DNA of 64,000 bases from Methylomarinum sp965277025. Its GTDB lineage: Bacteria > Pseudomonadota > Gammaproteobacteria > Methylococcales > Methylomonadaceae. The notes beneath the pieces are model-generated. The model saw nothing but the letters and a program-made list of their open reading frames with translations, had not been told where the DNA came from and searched no databases. The stretch is taken from assembly GCA_965277025.1 (NCBI GenBank), contig OZ255706.1:2418001-2482000 (forward strand). Direction: 5' to 3'. The position numbers were made by a program, and so were the translations under genes. Shown here one piece after another: positions 45,931-55,584 of this stretch. The stretch's first letter is position 1, and every line of letters starts with the position of its first letter.

Positions 45931-46135
45931 AATCAAATAGCCGAAGCGGCCGAAGAACAAACCACCGTCGCTGAAGAAATCAATCGTAATATCAACAATA
46001 TCAATCATGTTTCCAACGAAACGGCGACAGCGACCCAGCAGATGTCCGAAGCCTGCCAGAACCTGCAGGATTTAGCTGAACAACTGCGCAGAGCCGTCAG
46101 TAGCTTTAAAACCTGATTGTGTAATTCCCTCACCA

Positions 46136-46179
46136 CAATAAAAAATCATCAACCACACACAAACGATTGATTTTTATTG
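46136..46179. terminator. A/T-rich hairpin after the chemoreceptor gene
   Basis: CAATAAAAAATCA and TGATTTTTATTG form a stem with one bulge, 19 nt after the chemoreceptor stop. A weak terminator is possible. The rest of the 173-bp spacer is A+T-rich without genes. Confidence 0.35.
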
Positions 46180-46289
46180 TAAAGATAATTTATATTCGCT
46201 CGCACTGACTCATTGGATTTATAAGCATTAAGAATTTCTTTTTTAATGTTAAAATAAACATTTATCATTTAAAACTAGGAGCTGCCAGA

Positions 46290-46481
46290 TTGGAAGCATA
46301 TTTCAAAGAAAGAAAAACCAGATTATACCTTGGTGATGTTGTTGATATATTAGAAAAATTGCCAAGTGAAAGTATCGATCTTATCTTTGCCGATCCTCCT
46401 TATAATTTATCAAATGGAGGGTTTACTTGTCATTCTGGAAAAAGGACCAGTGTAAATAAAGGAAAATGGGATAAATAAAAA
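46290..46481 (+). pseudogene. DNA methyltransferase (beta class), N-terminal fragment
   Basis: Sixty codons from a TTG start with an AGGAG ribosome binding site. LYLGDVVDILEKLP and the catalytic motif IV DPPYNLSNGG (about residues 36-45) identify an amino-methyltransferase with the motif order IV...I seen in CcrM/HinfI-type N6-adenine enzymes. The frame ends at the IS3 end (46482). The rest of the gene resumes at 57026, more than 10 kb away. See that entry. Confidence 0.85.
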
Positions 46482-46549
46482 TAAAGTGGACCCCATTGTC
46501 CAGACAAATTATTAGAGAATTTAAGATAGAACCCTCATAACAGTCAGGC

Positions 46550-47470
46550 TCAATGGCTCTGGCCCATATTTTCACCCGGCGTCTGCTTGGCAGTGCCGGC
46601 ATTATATTTATCCACGATTTTAGCGCCACCTCCCGTGGCGAATTGATAAACCCTGTCTGGCGTTTCATAGCCTAACGACTGATGCGGTCGTTCGCTGTTG
46701 TAAAAGGCAAAGTAGTCCGTCAACCCCGCTGACAGTGCTTGCAGGTTGCCGTATTGCTTCAAATAAACTTCTTCATATTTCACTGTGCGCCAGAGTCGTT
46801 CAACAAAGATATTGTCCAAGGCCCGTCCCCGGCCATCCATGCTGATGGTCACGCCATGCTGACTCAATACCCCGGTGAAGTCCGCGCTGGTGAACTGTGC
46901 GCCCTGGTCGGTATTAAATATCTCCGGTGTGCCATAGGTCTTGATGGCCTGCTCCAGACAATTTACGCAAAACGCGCTGTCCATGGTATTGGAAAGTTGC
47001 CATGCCAATACTTTTCGGCTGTACCAATCCATGATGGCCACCAGATAAACAAATCCTTGCGGCAGCCGGATATAGGTGATGTCGGTACTCCAAACCTGGT
47101 TGGGGCGTGTCACCTCGACGCCTCTTAACAGATAGGGATAGACTTTATGCTCAGGATGCGGCTTACTGGTGTTCGGGCCCGGCGCCATGCCGACCAGCCC
47201 CAGTATGCGCATCAGCCGCTGAACCCGTTTGCGGTTGACCTGATGGTTAAGGCCGCGTAAATACTTTGTCATACGGCGTGAGCCATAAAAAGGATGCCGG
47301 CTATATTCTTCGTCGAGCAACCGCAACAGTTGCTGATCTTCAGCAGACACCGGCTGTTGTTGGCGTTTTTTCTGTTCATGGATTACTGAGCGGGTAACGT
47401 TCAATAACTGGCATTGCCGACTTAACGCCAACTCATCTTTTTGATCCACCCAGCTTTGACGCGTGATCAT
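46550..47470 (-). CDS. IS3 OrfB transposase, copy 2
   Basis: 306 residues, identical in sequence to the OrfB at 13905-14825, including the DDE residues. It is intact, but its partner OrfA is frameshifted, so the element is probably not autonomous. Confidence 0.9.
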   Translation of the reverse strand: MITRQSWVDQKDELALSRQCQLLNVTRSVIHEQKKRQQQPVSAEDQQLLRLLDEEYSRHPFYGSRRMTKYLRGLNHQVNRKRVQRLMRILGLVGMAPGPNTSKPHPEHKVYPYLLRGVEVTRPNQVWSTDITYIRLPQGFVYLVAIMDWYSRKVLAWQLSNTMDSAFCVNCLEQAIKTYGTPEIFNTDQGAQFTSADFTGVLSQHGVTISMDGRGRALDNIFVERLWRTVKYEEVYLKQYGNLQALSAGLTDYFAFYNSERPHQSLGYETPDRVYQFATGGGAKIVDKYNAGTAKQTPGENMGQSH

Positions 47471-47760
47471 AGGCTGATCCCGGACTTTTTTTTAAGCCAA
47501 TCCAGTTCCATATTCAACTGCCCGATTTTGGCGTACAGACGGTCCGGATTGTCTTGCGCCTTCACCGCTTTCGGCCCGCGTTTGCCTTCAAACAGGCTTC
47601 CCGCATTGGCCAACAGTTCCTTTTTCCATTGGCTTACCTGAGATGGATGGACTTCATTCTCTTGAGCAATCTCATTGATCGTTTTGATGTTCTTAACCGC
47701 TTCCAGCGCGATTTTGGCCTTTTGCGCCCCGCTAAAGGTTTTCCGTTTTTTTTTCGCTCA
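47467..47760 (-). pseudogene. IS3 OrfA, copy 2, frameshifted in a homopolymer
   Basis: Same gene as at 13615-13908, but the A-run after ATGAGCG has nine A residues instead of eight. The frame is lost after four codons and stops soon after. It could be mutation or a homopolymer sequencing error. Confidence 0.8.
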
Positions 47761-47788
47761 TTTTTTGTACCTCTTTTTTCAATAGTCT

Positions 47789-47947
47789 AGAAGTTACGCA
47801 TTGACAGGCAATGTTAAACTATGGGTTTAAAAAATCCCAAAGTCAATGCAAGGCAAACCTTGATAAGAGAAATAACACGCCCCTCAACAGCCTGCTGTAC
47901 ATTACCCATGTATATTGGTTTTTTATTAAGTGAGCCGAAACAAGCTA
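47789..47947 (+). mobile_element. IS701-like (type A) left-end fragment
   Basis: About 160 bp of the type A element from its end (AGAAGTTACGC) through the first 45 codons of the transposase, ending at a TA where IS630 has inserted (native sequence continues GTTGTCGACG). The remainder of this copy is not on the other side of the IS630. Confidence 0.88.
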
Positions 47948-48162
47948 GTGCAAACAAGCGCAAGTTCTCACTCTATTGAGTAAGTGGCTTAGCCTGATAC
48001 GTCCAACGAAAAGGCTTAGCCATGGTTTCATTGAAATATTTTATGAAATCCGCTATTTTTTTGTTTAAATCCTCTTTAGATTTAAAGTTGCCGCGCCGGA
48101 TTACTTTACGCATTAAAATAGAAAACCAAATCTCTATCTGATTAAGCCATGAACAATACTTA

Positions 48163-49722
48163 ACATGAAATGATCCATATCGAATGCGCATGGAGTTCTC
48201 AGCCGTGAAAAGGCTGCTTATCCATATTCAATGAAGTAAGCTGGCTTACCCCGGTTGTGTTATATAACCGAATTTTATCAGCGCTCTGATCCAGCGTGGT
48301 GCATTGCGTTTGACAGCCATTTCTTCGTAGTCGATGGTCGAATCCCGGAAATACTCGCCGCGACTAATCATGAAGTAACATGTCCGCAAAAGTTTGTGAG
48401 CCAGCGCAATGATGGCGCGTTGGTGACCTCGCCTAATCGCCAGTGATGTATATTTTGCCTGGAAAACCGATCGGGTTCGGCTGGCGGCATGGGCGCATTC
48501 GCAAAGCAGGCGACGCACATATGGGTTTCCTTTTCGCGTTCGTCCTGATTTGCGTTTGCCGGCAGACTCGTTGTTGCCGGGGCATATGCCCACCCATGAC
48601 GCCAGCCGATCCGCACTGCCAAAGACAGTCATATCCGTTCCGATCTCAACAAGTAGCATGGCTGCTCCAATCAAATCAACACCGGGAATAGTCTGGAGCA
48701 ATTGCAAAACCGTTTTCTCCTTCTCCAGTCCGGCCAGCAGTTGTGCATCGAATCTGGCTATGCGTGCTTCCAAATCCTGAATATGCTGCATCAGTTCATT
48801 CAGTACGAAGCGATGGTGCTCGCTCAACTCACCTTGCAGCGCCCCCAGTATATCGGCGCGCGGCGCTTTGAGACGATTGCTGGCCAGCTTCAACACATCA
48901 TGCGCAGGCTGTCCTTCAATCAGCGCGTTAACCATGGCGCGCGGATTGCCCATGTACATCGCTGACCACCACGCCAAGCCGGATGCCGCCGTCGGTTAAT
49001 ACCTTGTGCAGTCTGTTCTTCTCAGCAGACAGCATCGACACCAACTTCTGTCGTTGACGTGAAATCAGGCGTAACTGCCGCATCTTTTCCGGTGGCACGA
49101 ATGAACCGCGCAGCAGTCCGGCACGGGAAAGCATCGCCAGCCATTGCGCGTCGCCGATGTCCGTCTTGCGTCCCGGCACATTCTTCACATGCCGGGCATT
49201 GACGACCCTGGCGTAAATACCCACATGTTCCAAAGCTGCATATGGGCTTTTCCAGTAGATGCCGGTGCGTTCCATCACCACCTCATCCGGTGCGACAGAC
49301 TGCACCCAATCGGCTAATGCACGTCGATCACGTTTGAATGCGCCAAACTGCCGATGCTCTGTCTGAATACCACCCTCGGCCTGTTCAACCATGGCGCAGG
49401 CGGTAATCTGCTTTTGGTGAACATCCAACCCGATGACTCGCTTGTGTATTGCAGTGAGTTCCATTTTTTCCTCCTTTACTCTATGATTGAGCCTGGAAGG
49501 TGGCGGTTGCCTGGATGATCTGCCTGAGGGCGATGTAAATCGTCAACGGCCCTTTTAACATTCGCTCTTAAAGAAGCAATCCGGGGTTCGAGTCATCCAT
49601 GGCAGGCTACGTTAGCAGTCGGGCTCTAAGGCTCCAAAGTAAAGCGCAGTCTTTAACCGCCATCTTCCACAAGGAACTCTACAACATTTCATCATGCGGG
49701 GTGGCAATTCTTGCGATGATCG
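48163..49722 (-). mobile_element. IS110-family element, copy 2
   Basis: 1560 bp, inverted relative to copy 1 and two bases shorter. It is flanked by TTA on both sides (48160-48162 and 49723-49725). Both non-coding ends are kept, including the candidate bridge-RNA region at 49465-49722. Confidence 0.9.
48246..49464 (-). pseudogene. IS110 recombinase with 2-bp deletion
   Basis: Same protein as 27639-28859, but one GC dinucleotide is missing from a GCGCGCGC run at about 48940. This splits it into 49464-48928 (DEDD domain) and 48977-48246 (C-terminal domain). It may still be mobilised in trans by copy 1. Confidence 0.88.
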
Positions 49723-50786
49723 TTAGTCAAAAAAGCAGTACGACTTTCCATTGATTTCAAAATACCCTCTTTTCCTTTAACCCCTGATTCTCCTGAATAC
49801 GAAATTTTTTCGGCAATTAATCGAACCACCGATTCTGAACAATGTGTATTGAGATTATCCATGACTAAATGCCAATGGGTTTGTTTGGGTTGTTGATGAA
49901 AAAGCAGGTTCAAAAACTCGGCAAAATCTTGCTCTGTTCGAGTTTCTCCTATACTTCCCATTACTTCACCCGTGGCCACATCAAAACCTGCAATCAAGGT
50001 CTGGGTACCATGTCGAATATATTCAAATTCTTGTCGTTCAACTTTTCCTTTCTTCATCGGCAATGTCTGCGCTGCTCGCTCTAAAGCTTGAATCCCTGTC
50101 ATTTCATCAATCGAAATCGTTTTGATGCCTTGCTCTTCCCGCTCCAAAGCCCGTTGGCAGGTTTCGCAAATATCTTGACACTTCTCGTTGAAGTATTCAT
50201 CTTTTTTTGCCGTCAACCAGCCTTTCATCCGGTGGGGTTACAGGTCCGCTTCTTTTTAAAAAGCGCCCAACAGAGCGTTGTGAAATATAATCAACAATGC
50301 CCCGTTTTATCGCTTCATCGGCTATTTCTTGTTGCGTCCAATGAGTGATCGGGCGTTGACTATCCTCTGGGCGTTCGCAGGCTATCGCGATAATGCTGCA
50401 AATTTGCTCCGCCGTATAGATAGCAGGCGCACCGCTTCGCGGTGCATCTTGAAGCCGGGCTAAAGGATTTTCTTGTTCACTGTTCTGTAACCAGCGTTTT
50501 CGCCAATTTTGAACAGTTGTCCGTCCAGTTTTTAACTGGCGCATGGTTTCATGTACACTAATGCCTTCATCTGCCAACAATATAATACGGCAACGTGTCA
50601 CCAAATTCTGAGGACTTGTATGTTTACGCACTGTGCCTTGCAATAACGTGCGTTGTTCTTCTGTTAAACTAATTGGGGCTGCTGTTAGTCGTGGCATGAT
50701 ATCACCTGCTGAATTTAATATAGTATTATTCAGCATATTACAATATATTCCTCATAAATAGCATTGGTGTTTTCGCTTATGTGCAC

Positions 50787-50933
50787 TAGCTTTGTCAGCA
50801 ATAACATAAGCCATTCAGAAAAACTAAAGGATAGCTTGTTAATCTGTGCTATGTTTGGATTGTTAAAATGTAGAAATATACAGCAGCATTTTTGTATTGA
50901 TGGATAATTTTTTACAGCCATATTAGATATGGC
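50787..50933. other. Orphan 147-bp segment between IS630 and ISAs1
   Basis: A+T-rich sequence that matches none of the IS types in this window and has no credible gene. It is probably a scrap of older DNA left by rearrangement. Confidence 0.5.
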
Positions 50934-52146
50934 CAGGGCCAGCGCATAAAAACTCACCCAAATATCACTTGAGCCCTGAAGTCATCGCTGAGGGCTGCCT
51001 TGAAGCGCTTGCGCTTAATGCTCAGGCGCGACGGTTCGCGCTTGAGCAAATTGAGCGCCAATTGGCGGATGATAGTGAAGTTGCCCGGTGATTCGCCCTT
51101 GCGAATTCGTGACTCGTCTTCACGAAACGTGACATCCAATACCCAATGCAGGCTGTTCTCCACGCCCCAGTGGGAGCGCACAGCGTTGGCGAAGGTTTCA
51201 ACACTATCAAGCGTGGTGATGTAGTAGCGACGCTCAATGGTTTGTCGTTCGCCGATCTGGCGTTCACACTCCACCATGCCAATGCCCTTGAGTCCTTGCC
51301 AGCGCCGGGGCGAAGGCAAGGTGTCCAGACAATCAGCCAGGTAGTAGCGGCGCTGTTCAATCCGGCCGTGTCCGACATCGACCTGTTCGTGGTGGCCCAG
51401 TAGCGCCTGACCGTCCTCAACACCGCCATCCACCGCCACGGCAAAGTAATCCACGATCGCTTCATGCAAGGACTTCTGGTTGCCCTTGACCGCCAGGGCG
51501 TAATCAGCCCCTTTCTCGACGATCTTGCCAGCAATCTTTTCCTGGCATCCCATCGCGTCAATGGTCACGATGCAGCCTTTAATTTCCAGCATGGCCAACA
51601 GTCGGGGAATGGCGGTAATTTCATTGGACTTCTCCTGTGTTTTGACCTGACCCAGGGAGAGCCCCGTCTGGCTTGCCCAGGCGCTGACCATGTGGATCGC
51701 GCCCATCTTGTCCTCCTGATCAAAGGACCGGCGCGCCGTTTTGCCGTCAATGGCAACCACTTCCCCCTCGGTCAGTCTGGCGACACTTTGCACCCAGCGA
51801 CTGAAACAGGCGCTGACTTCCTCGGCCGGCAACCGTGACATCAGGCGGGCAATGCAGTCGTGCGAGGGGATTCCGTTTTCCAACGCTATCCATTGCCGCA
51901 GCCAGTCTTGTTTCTCTTTGCCGAAGGCTTCTATGGCCTCCCGGCCTTCAGCGCCACTGACCACCGCGCAGATGGTCAGTACGATAATATCCAGCAGTTG
52001 ATGACGCTTGTGGCGTTCAATTCGCGGGTCTTCCAGGCTTGAAAAGGCTTCTTGCAGGCTCAGGGACATTTTGATTCCTCATACAGTTTTGCATGAATGA
52101 TACTGAACTCGCTGTTTTAATAGGATCTTTTTATGCGCTGGCCCTG
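50934..52146 (-). mobile_element. ISAs1-family element, complete
   Basis: Inverted repeats CAGGGCCAGCGCATAAAAA bound 1213 bp. The flanks (gatatggc and cagttgtc) do not match, and the right flank begins in the middle of an IS630 copy, so one side was rearranged after insertion. Confidence 0.88.
50954..52069 (-). CDS. ISAs1-family transposase (DDE_Tnp_1-associated)
   Basis: A 371-residue protein with the family N-terminus (FSSLEDPRIERHKRHQLLDI), D in VVAIDGKTARRSF (about 121), D in GCIVTIDAMGCQ (about 187) and E in HWGVENSLHWVLDVTFRED (about 313). It is intact and probably active. Its higher G+C than the neighbouring IS copies suggests a separate source. Confidence 0.92.
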   Translation of the reverse strand: MSLSLQEAFSSLEDPRIERHKRHQLLDIIVLTICAVVSGAEGREAIEAFGKEKQDWLRQWIALENGIPSHDCIARLMSRLPAEEVSACFSRWVQSVARLTEGEVVAIDGKTARRSFDQEDKMGAIHMVSAWASQTGLSLGQVKTQEKSNEITAIPRLLAMLEIKGCIVTIDAMGCQEKIAGKIVEKGADYALAVKGNQKSLHEAIVDYFAVAVDGGVEDGQALLGHHEQVDVGHGRIEQRRYYLADCLDTLPSPRRWQGLKGIGMVECERQIGERQTIERRYYITTLDSVETFANAVRSHWGVENSLHWVLDVTFREDESRIRKGESPGNFTIIRQLALNLLKREPSRLSIKRKRFKAALSDDFRAQVIFG

Positions 52147-52419
52147 CAGTTGTCCGTCCAATTTTTAACTGGCGCATGGTTTCATGTACACTGACGCCTT
52201 CATTTGCCAACAATATAATACGGCAACGTATCACCAAATTCTGAGGACTTGTATGTTTACGCACTGTGCCTTGCAATAACGTGCGTTGTTCTTCTGTTAA
52301 ACTAATTGGGGCTGCTGTTAGACGTGGCATGATATCACCTGCTGAATTTAATATAGTATTATTCAGCATATTACAATATATTCCTCATAAATAGCATTGG
52401 TGTTTTCGCTTCTGCGCAC
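52147..52419 (-). mobile_element. IS630 end fragment with N-terminal coding part, copy 3
   Basis: It holds the IS630 right end and the first 75 or so codons of the transposase (to KIGRTT), then is cut by ISAs1. Its end (GTGCGCAGAAGCG on the minus strand) has drifted slightly from copies 1 and 2. Confidence 0.88.
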
Positions 52420-53294
52420 TAGTTGATTGAAATTAACCAACGAACCTTCACTGATGGGGATCTGTAATTGATCGGAAAAATAATCCTTGATGCGCTGGCA
52501 GGGCAATAATTGGTACTGCGAAAGATACACGGCGTGCGCCTTGAGTTGGTCACCATATTGCACGGCTTTTGTTACGCCCTCGGGAAAAGGAGCAACAAAC
52601 CGACGACCTTGTTCATCGATAAGCCTTTGCGCACGATATTCCGTCACAATCCGTGAAATATCAATATCAAATACCTGCCGGGTTTCAAGGCCATCTGCCG
52701 TGTAGCTTCCGGCTGGCAAGGTACGGCGATCAATCTTGATGGAGATAACGTCATCGGGATCATCGACTTTAACCAGCGTGGTGCCAATATGCCCTTTCTG
52801 TCCACCACCTGGTTTTTTTGATCCAGCCCGTGCTTTCCTTTTACGATCAGGATCACTTGATGGCGGCCTGGAACTGTTACTGCTGTTAAGTCCGAGCCGA
52901 TGCATCAAGAGCGTGACCAGCAACAACAATATCTCCAGCGAAGACCGCAGCGCCGGAGATAAATCGGCTTCATCTTCAATCAGCTGCCGGGCATTGGTAA
53001 TGGCAGCCTCTACATCAATGGAATCAATCTTCAATGAAACGGCCTGTGGGTTTAAGTACAGGACTCTTGTCTCATGGCTTTTGAAATACGAATTTTTGCC
53101 TCTGTGTTGCCCGTCATCGTATTTTAGAAATGCACGGCAGCAGGGCTATCGGGCAGTGCTTATAAGGCAACACGCCTCAACTAACGCAGGCTAATACAGT
53201 AAACCTCTTGCGCCAGGTGTTGCCGTCAGAAAATCAAAAATAACGCTAAAATCGTGTCAAGCAGTTTTTTTACTTATTTACGCTGAGTAGTTAC
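52420..53294 (-). mobile_element. IS66 5' half, copy 3
   Basis: From the IS630 junction to the terminal GTAACTACTCAGCGT, inverted. It shares with copy 2 the IS630 insertion at the identical base, which means the IS66::IS630 pair was copied as a unit. The outer flank is a truncated lipoprotein gene. Confidence 0.88.
52422..53034 (-). pseudogene. IS66 transposase, N-terminal half, copy 3
   Basis: The first 200 or so codons from TTG at 53034 to FNQ, cut at the same IS630 insertion point as copy 2. The C-terminal half is missing here. The element's 5' end continues to 53294. Confidence 0.88.
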
Positions 53295-53420
53295 TCCTGA
53301 TTTAACTTTTGCGTTTAAATCTTGCGCCTGGAAAGATTGCAGGCTACTGACAGAATGAGTGGCGCAGCCAGATAATACCGCGCTGGCCAAAAGCGCCGTG
53401 ATAAAAGCTGTTTTTTTCAT
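53295..53420 (-). pseudogene. Lipoprotein N-terminus, truncated by IS66
   Basis: Forty-two codons with a GGAGAT ribosome binding site and a lipobox signal (LLASAVLSGCATH, lipidated Cys at 19). Coding sequence runs straight into the IS66 end. The remaining function is unreadable; the rest of the gene is not in the window. Confidence 0.75.
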
Positions 53421-53562
53421 AAAAATCTCCATGTGTGGTGATGTTTTTGTCGCTAACCAGTATAGTGTAGCGCTTTAATTTATTATTGAATAGTCGATTG
53501 TTCCTTCTCGAACTATAAAATAGTAGGTGATTTTTCTGAACGAACAATGAATGGAAGGCATT

Positions 53563-54024
53563 ATGGGTAAAATATTTAAAAGTTTAATGTTGGTTTTTTC
53601 GTTACTGATGAATGGAACTGTCGCAGCAGAACCTGGTGAGGCGATTAAAAAACAGGCTGAACAAGGGGATGCATTGGCGCAGGCAAAGTTAGGTTCCAAA
53701 TATTTGTTGGGCTGGCAGGGATTTGAACAAAACAATGAAAAAGCAGCAGTCTGGATCGAACGTGCCGCCAAACAAGGTCTGGTGGATGCGCAGGTGTTGA
53801 TGGGAGCACTGTATGACCGAGGAATTGGCGTTAAAGCGGATCGTAACAAAGCAACCCATTGGTACAAAAAAGCTGCAGCACAAGGTCATGGAACCTCACA
53901 GGCTATTTTAGGCCAGAATAAAGCAGCAAAGGGCAGCGTTCAATTCAGTTATCAGGCGATGCGTTTGAATGCGGCTCGTTCCATTCCTCGGGAATACGCC
54001 AAACGATTTTTACTCAACAAATAA
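53563..54024 (+). CDS. Secreted Sel1-repeat protein
   Basis: A 153-residue protein. The start at 53563 is preferred because GGAAGG lies 7 nt before it and the signal peptide (KSLMLVFSLLMNGTVAA) follows; an ATG at 53551 is in frame. Two to three Sel1-like repeats: GDALAQAKLGSKYLLG, LVDAQVLMGALYDRGIGV and GHGTSQAILGQ, of the form x-A-x-x-x-L-G. Sel1 proteins are scaffolds for protein contacts; the partner is unknown. gltX begins 11 bp downstream, so they may be co-transcribed. Confidence 0.82.
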   Translation: MGKIFKSLMLVFSLLMNGTVAAEPGEAIKKQAEQGDALAQAKLGSKYLLGWQGFEQNNEKAAVWIERAAKQGLVDAQVLMGALYDRGIGVKADRNKATHWYKKAAAQGHGTSQAILGQNKAAKGSVQFSYQAMRLNAARSIPREYAKRFLLNK

Positions 54025-54035
54025 TTTATTGATCA

Positions 54036-55445
54036 ATGACTATAAAAACTCGATTTGCTCCCAGTCCAACGGGCTACTTGCATGTTGGCGGTGCCAGAAC
54101 TGCTTTATTCTCCTGGCTTTATGCGCGTAAACATGGCGGAAAGTTTGTCTTACGAATTGAAGATACTGATCTGGAAAGATCCAGCCAGGAGTCTGTCAAC
54201 GCCATTTTAGAAGGCATGACCTGGCTGGGGCTGGAATATGATGAAGGCCCTTTTTATCAAACGCATCGTTTTGATCGCTATCAAGAAGTTATCCAGCAAC
54301 TTCTGGCGCAAGGGGATGCCTATTATTGCTATTGCACAAAAGAAGAGCTGGATCAGCTGCGCGAACAACAAATGGCCAACAAGGAAAAGCCCCGCTATAA
54401 CGGTAAATGCCGTGATGCCGGGCATGCTCATCAGGAAGGTGAGTCGGTGATTCGCTTTAAAAATCCACTGGACGGTGAAGTGGTTATTAATGATTTAATC
54501 AAGGGAAAAATAGTTGTTTCGAATAAGGAACTGGATGATTTAATTATCGCCAGATCAGATGGAACTCCTACTTATAATTTGACTGTGGTCGTTGATGATA
54601 TAGATATGGGGATCAATGTCGTTATTCGAGGCGATGACCATATCAACAATACACCACGACAAATTAATATTTTACGGGCATTGGGTGTGGAGCCGCCTGC
54701 ATACGCACATGTACCGATGATATTAGGCCCAGATGGCGCTCGATTGTCAAAACGACACGGGGCCGTAAGCGTTATGCAGTACCGGACAGAGGGTTTTTTG
54801 CCGGAAGCATTGTTGAATTATCTGGTCAGGCTGGGATGGTCACATGGAGATCAGGAAATATTCAGTGTGGATGAAATGATCGAATTATTTGACCTGGAAA
54901 ATGTGAATGTTTCCGCCTCTACTTTCAATAATGAAAAACTGTTGTGGTTGAATCACCAATATATAATGAATGGTGATCCAGCCCATGTTGCCCATCACTT
55001 GAGTTGGCATATGGGTGAGCACGGTATTGATCCAACAGACGGACCGAGTTTGACGGAAGTCGTCAAAGCACAACGGGAGCGCTGCAAGACCTTGGTGGAA
55101 ATGGTTCAGGCCAGTCGTTTTTTCTACCAGGAATTTGAAGAGTATGACGAAAAAGCCGCCAAGAAAAATTTTAAAGCCGGATCTGACCAGGTTCTACAAT
55201 ATTTGTTGGAGCAGTTCTCGAATGTTTCCGCATGGGATGGTGAGCGACTACATCAAATTGTATTGGATGCGGCTGAAAAACTGGAGCTGAAGCTGGGGAA
55301 AGTTGCTCAACCATTACGAGTAGCTGTATCGGGTACTGCGGTTTCGCCTCCTATCGACATTACTTTATCTTTGTTGGGACGGGAAAAAACCTTGCAGAGA
55401 ATAAAAAAAGCGATTGATTTTATGCAAAACAAAAATAAAAGCTAG
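54036..55445 (+). CDS. gltX: Glutamyl-tRNA synthetase
   Basis: A 469-residue class I aminoacyl-tRNA synthetase charging tRNA-Glu, an essential function. The HIGH-type motif is YLHVGGAR (residues 15-22) and the KMSKS-type motif is ARLSKRHG (about 236-243). RFAPSPTG and LRIEDTDLERS are diagnostic. Length and all domains are normal. Its cognate tRNA-Glu lies 140 bp downstream. The stop is TAG, which shows that TAG is a genuine stop in this genome. Confidence 0.97.
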   Translation: MTIKTRFAPSPTGYLHVGGARTALFSWLYARKHGGKFVLRIEDTDLERSSQESVNAILEGMTWLGLEYDEGPFYQTHRFDRYQEVIQQLLAQGDAYYCYCTKEELDQLREQQMANKEKPRYNGKCRDAGHAHQEGESVIRFKNPLDGEVVINDLIKGKIVVSNKELDDLIIARSDGTPTYNLTVVVDDIDMGINVVIRGDDHINNTPRQINILRALGVEPPAYAHVPMILGPDGARLSKRHGAVSVMQYRTEGFLPEALLNYLVRLGWSHGDQEIFSVDEMIELFDLENVNVSASTFNNEKLLWLNHQYIMNGDPAHVAHHLSWHMGEHGIDPTDGPSLTEVVKAQRERCKTLVEMVQASRFFYQEFEEYDEKAAKKNFKAGSDQVLQYLLEQFSNVSAWDGERLHQIVLDAAEKLELKLGKVAQPLRVAVSGTAVSPPIDITLSLLGREKTLQRIKKAIDFMQNKNKS

Positions 55446-55470
55446 ACAAACGTAAAATCAAAAGTATAAT
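55443..55470 (+). promoter_or_regulatory. Sigma-70-type promoter for the tRNA pair
   Basis: TAGACA (55443-55448), 16-nt spacer, TATAAT (55465-55470), 18 nt before the tRNA-Ala. The -35 box overlaps the gltX stop codon. Confidence 0.6.
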
Positions 55471-55488
55471 GAACGGGATTCAACTGAA

Positions 55489-55564
55489 GGGGCCATAGCT
55501 CAATTGGGAGAGCGCAACACTGGCAGTGTTGAGGTCGGCGGTTCGATCCCGCCTGGCTCCACCA
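55489..55564 (+). tRNA. tRNA-Ala (anticodon GGC)
   Basis: 76 nt including encoded CCA. Acceptor stem GGGGCCA/TGGCTCC with one G-T pair; the anticodon loop CTGGCAG is closed by CAACA/TGTTG; the T-arm is GCGGTTCGATCCCGC. Reads GCC/GCU codons. Confidence 0.95.
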
Positions 55565-55584
55565 TATTCAGTTAAACGGTCTTA

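Larger units (their letters stand above)
41670..46116 (+). pseudogene. Methyl-accepting chemotaxis protein with DUF3365 heme sensor, multiply disrupted
   Basis: One gene reads 41670-41790, 42902-44414 and 45939-46116 after removal of two IS elements. The order is: N-terminal membrane helix (VVAITMGVLTIIGIGIVVIYA); a periplasmic DUF3365-type sensor with heme motif CELCH (about 43360-43374); a second helix (FLLLSLIIIGGTGYFVM); HAMP (ISPLTDLALNLQNIAG); and a cytoplasmic signalling domain with the hairpin tip IAEQTNLLALNGAIEAARAG and VADEVRTLA. Besides the IS insertions there is a 30-bp unit present three times, adding 20 residues, and an in-frame TAG at 43696-43698 in the HAMP-signalling junction. 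It would sense redox or gas ligands through heme and control motility or a Che-like pathway. It is inactive now. Confidence 0.88.
46482..47788 (-). mobile_element. IS3-family element, copy 2, 5' end cut by IS701-like insertion
   Basis: Its 3' end (TAAAGTGGACCCC on the plus strand) abuts the methyltransferase fragment. Its 5' part stops at 47788, where an IS701-like end begins. The matching 5' terminal piece is at 56971-57025. No clean target duplication can be read between the two outer ends. Confidence 0.85.
47973..50736 (-). pseudogene. IS630 transposase interrupted by IS110
   Basis: The N-terminal frame 50736-50197 is complete. The second frame runs 50228-49726 and is cut by IS110, and its end (YCSWLNQIEIWF... 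to the stop) is at 48162-47973. The middle residues NHPVVFHFTPKH of copy 1 are absent. The A7 slip site is conserved. Confidence 0.85.
47948..50786 (-). mobile_element. IS630-family element, copy 2, carrying a nested IS110
   Basis: The ends GTGCAAACAAG and CTTATGTGCAC, each next to TA, are as in copy 1. IS110 sits at 48163-49722 inside. About 39 bp of IS630 present in copy 1 are missing at the IS110 junction. The left neighbour is the IS701-like fragment, but the right neighbour is unrelated DNA, so the right flank has been exchanged. Confidence 0.88.

Noticed and set aside
50730..50957. 75-codon open frame spanning IS630, orphan DNA and ISAs1
   Set aside because: It crosses two element borders and matches no family; it is a chance frame.
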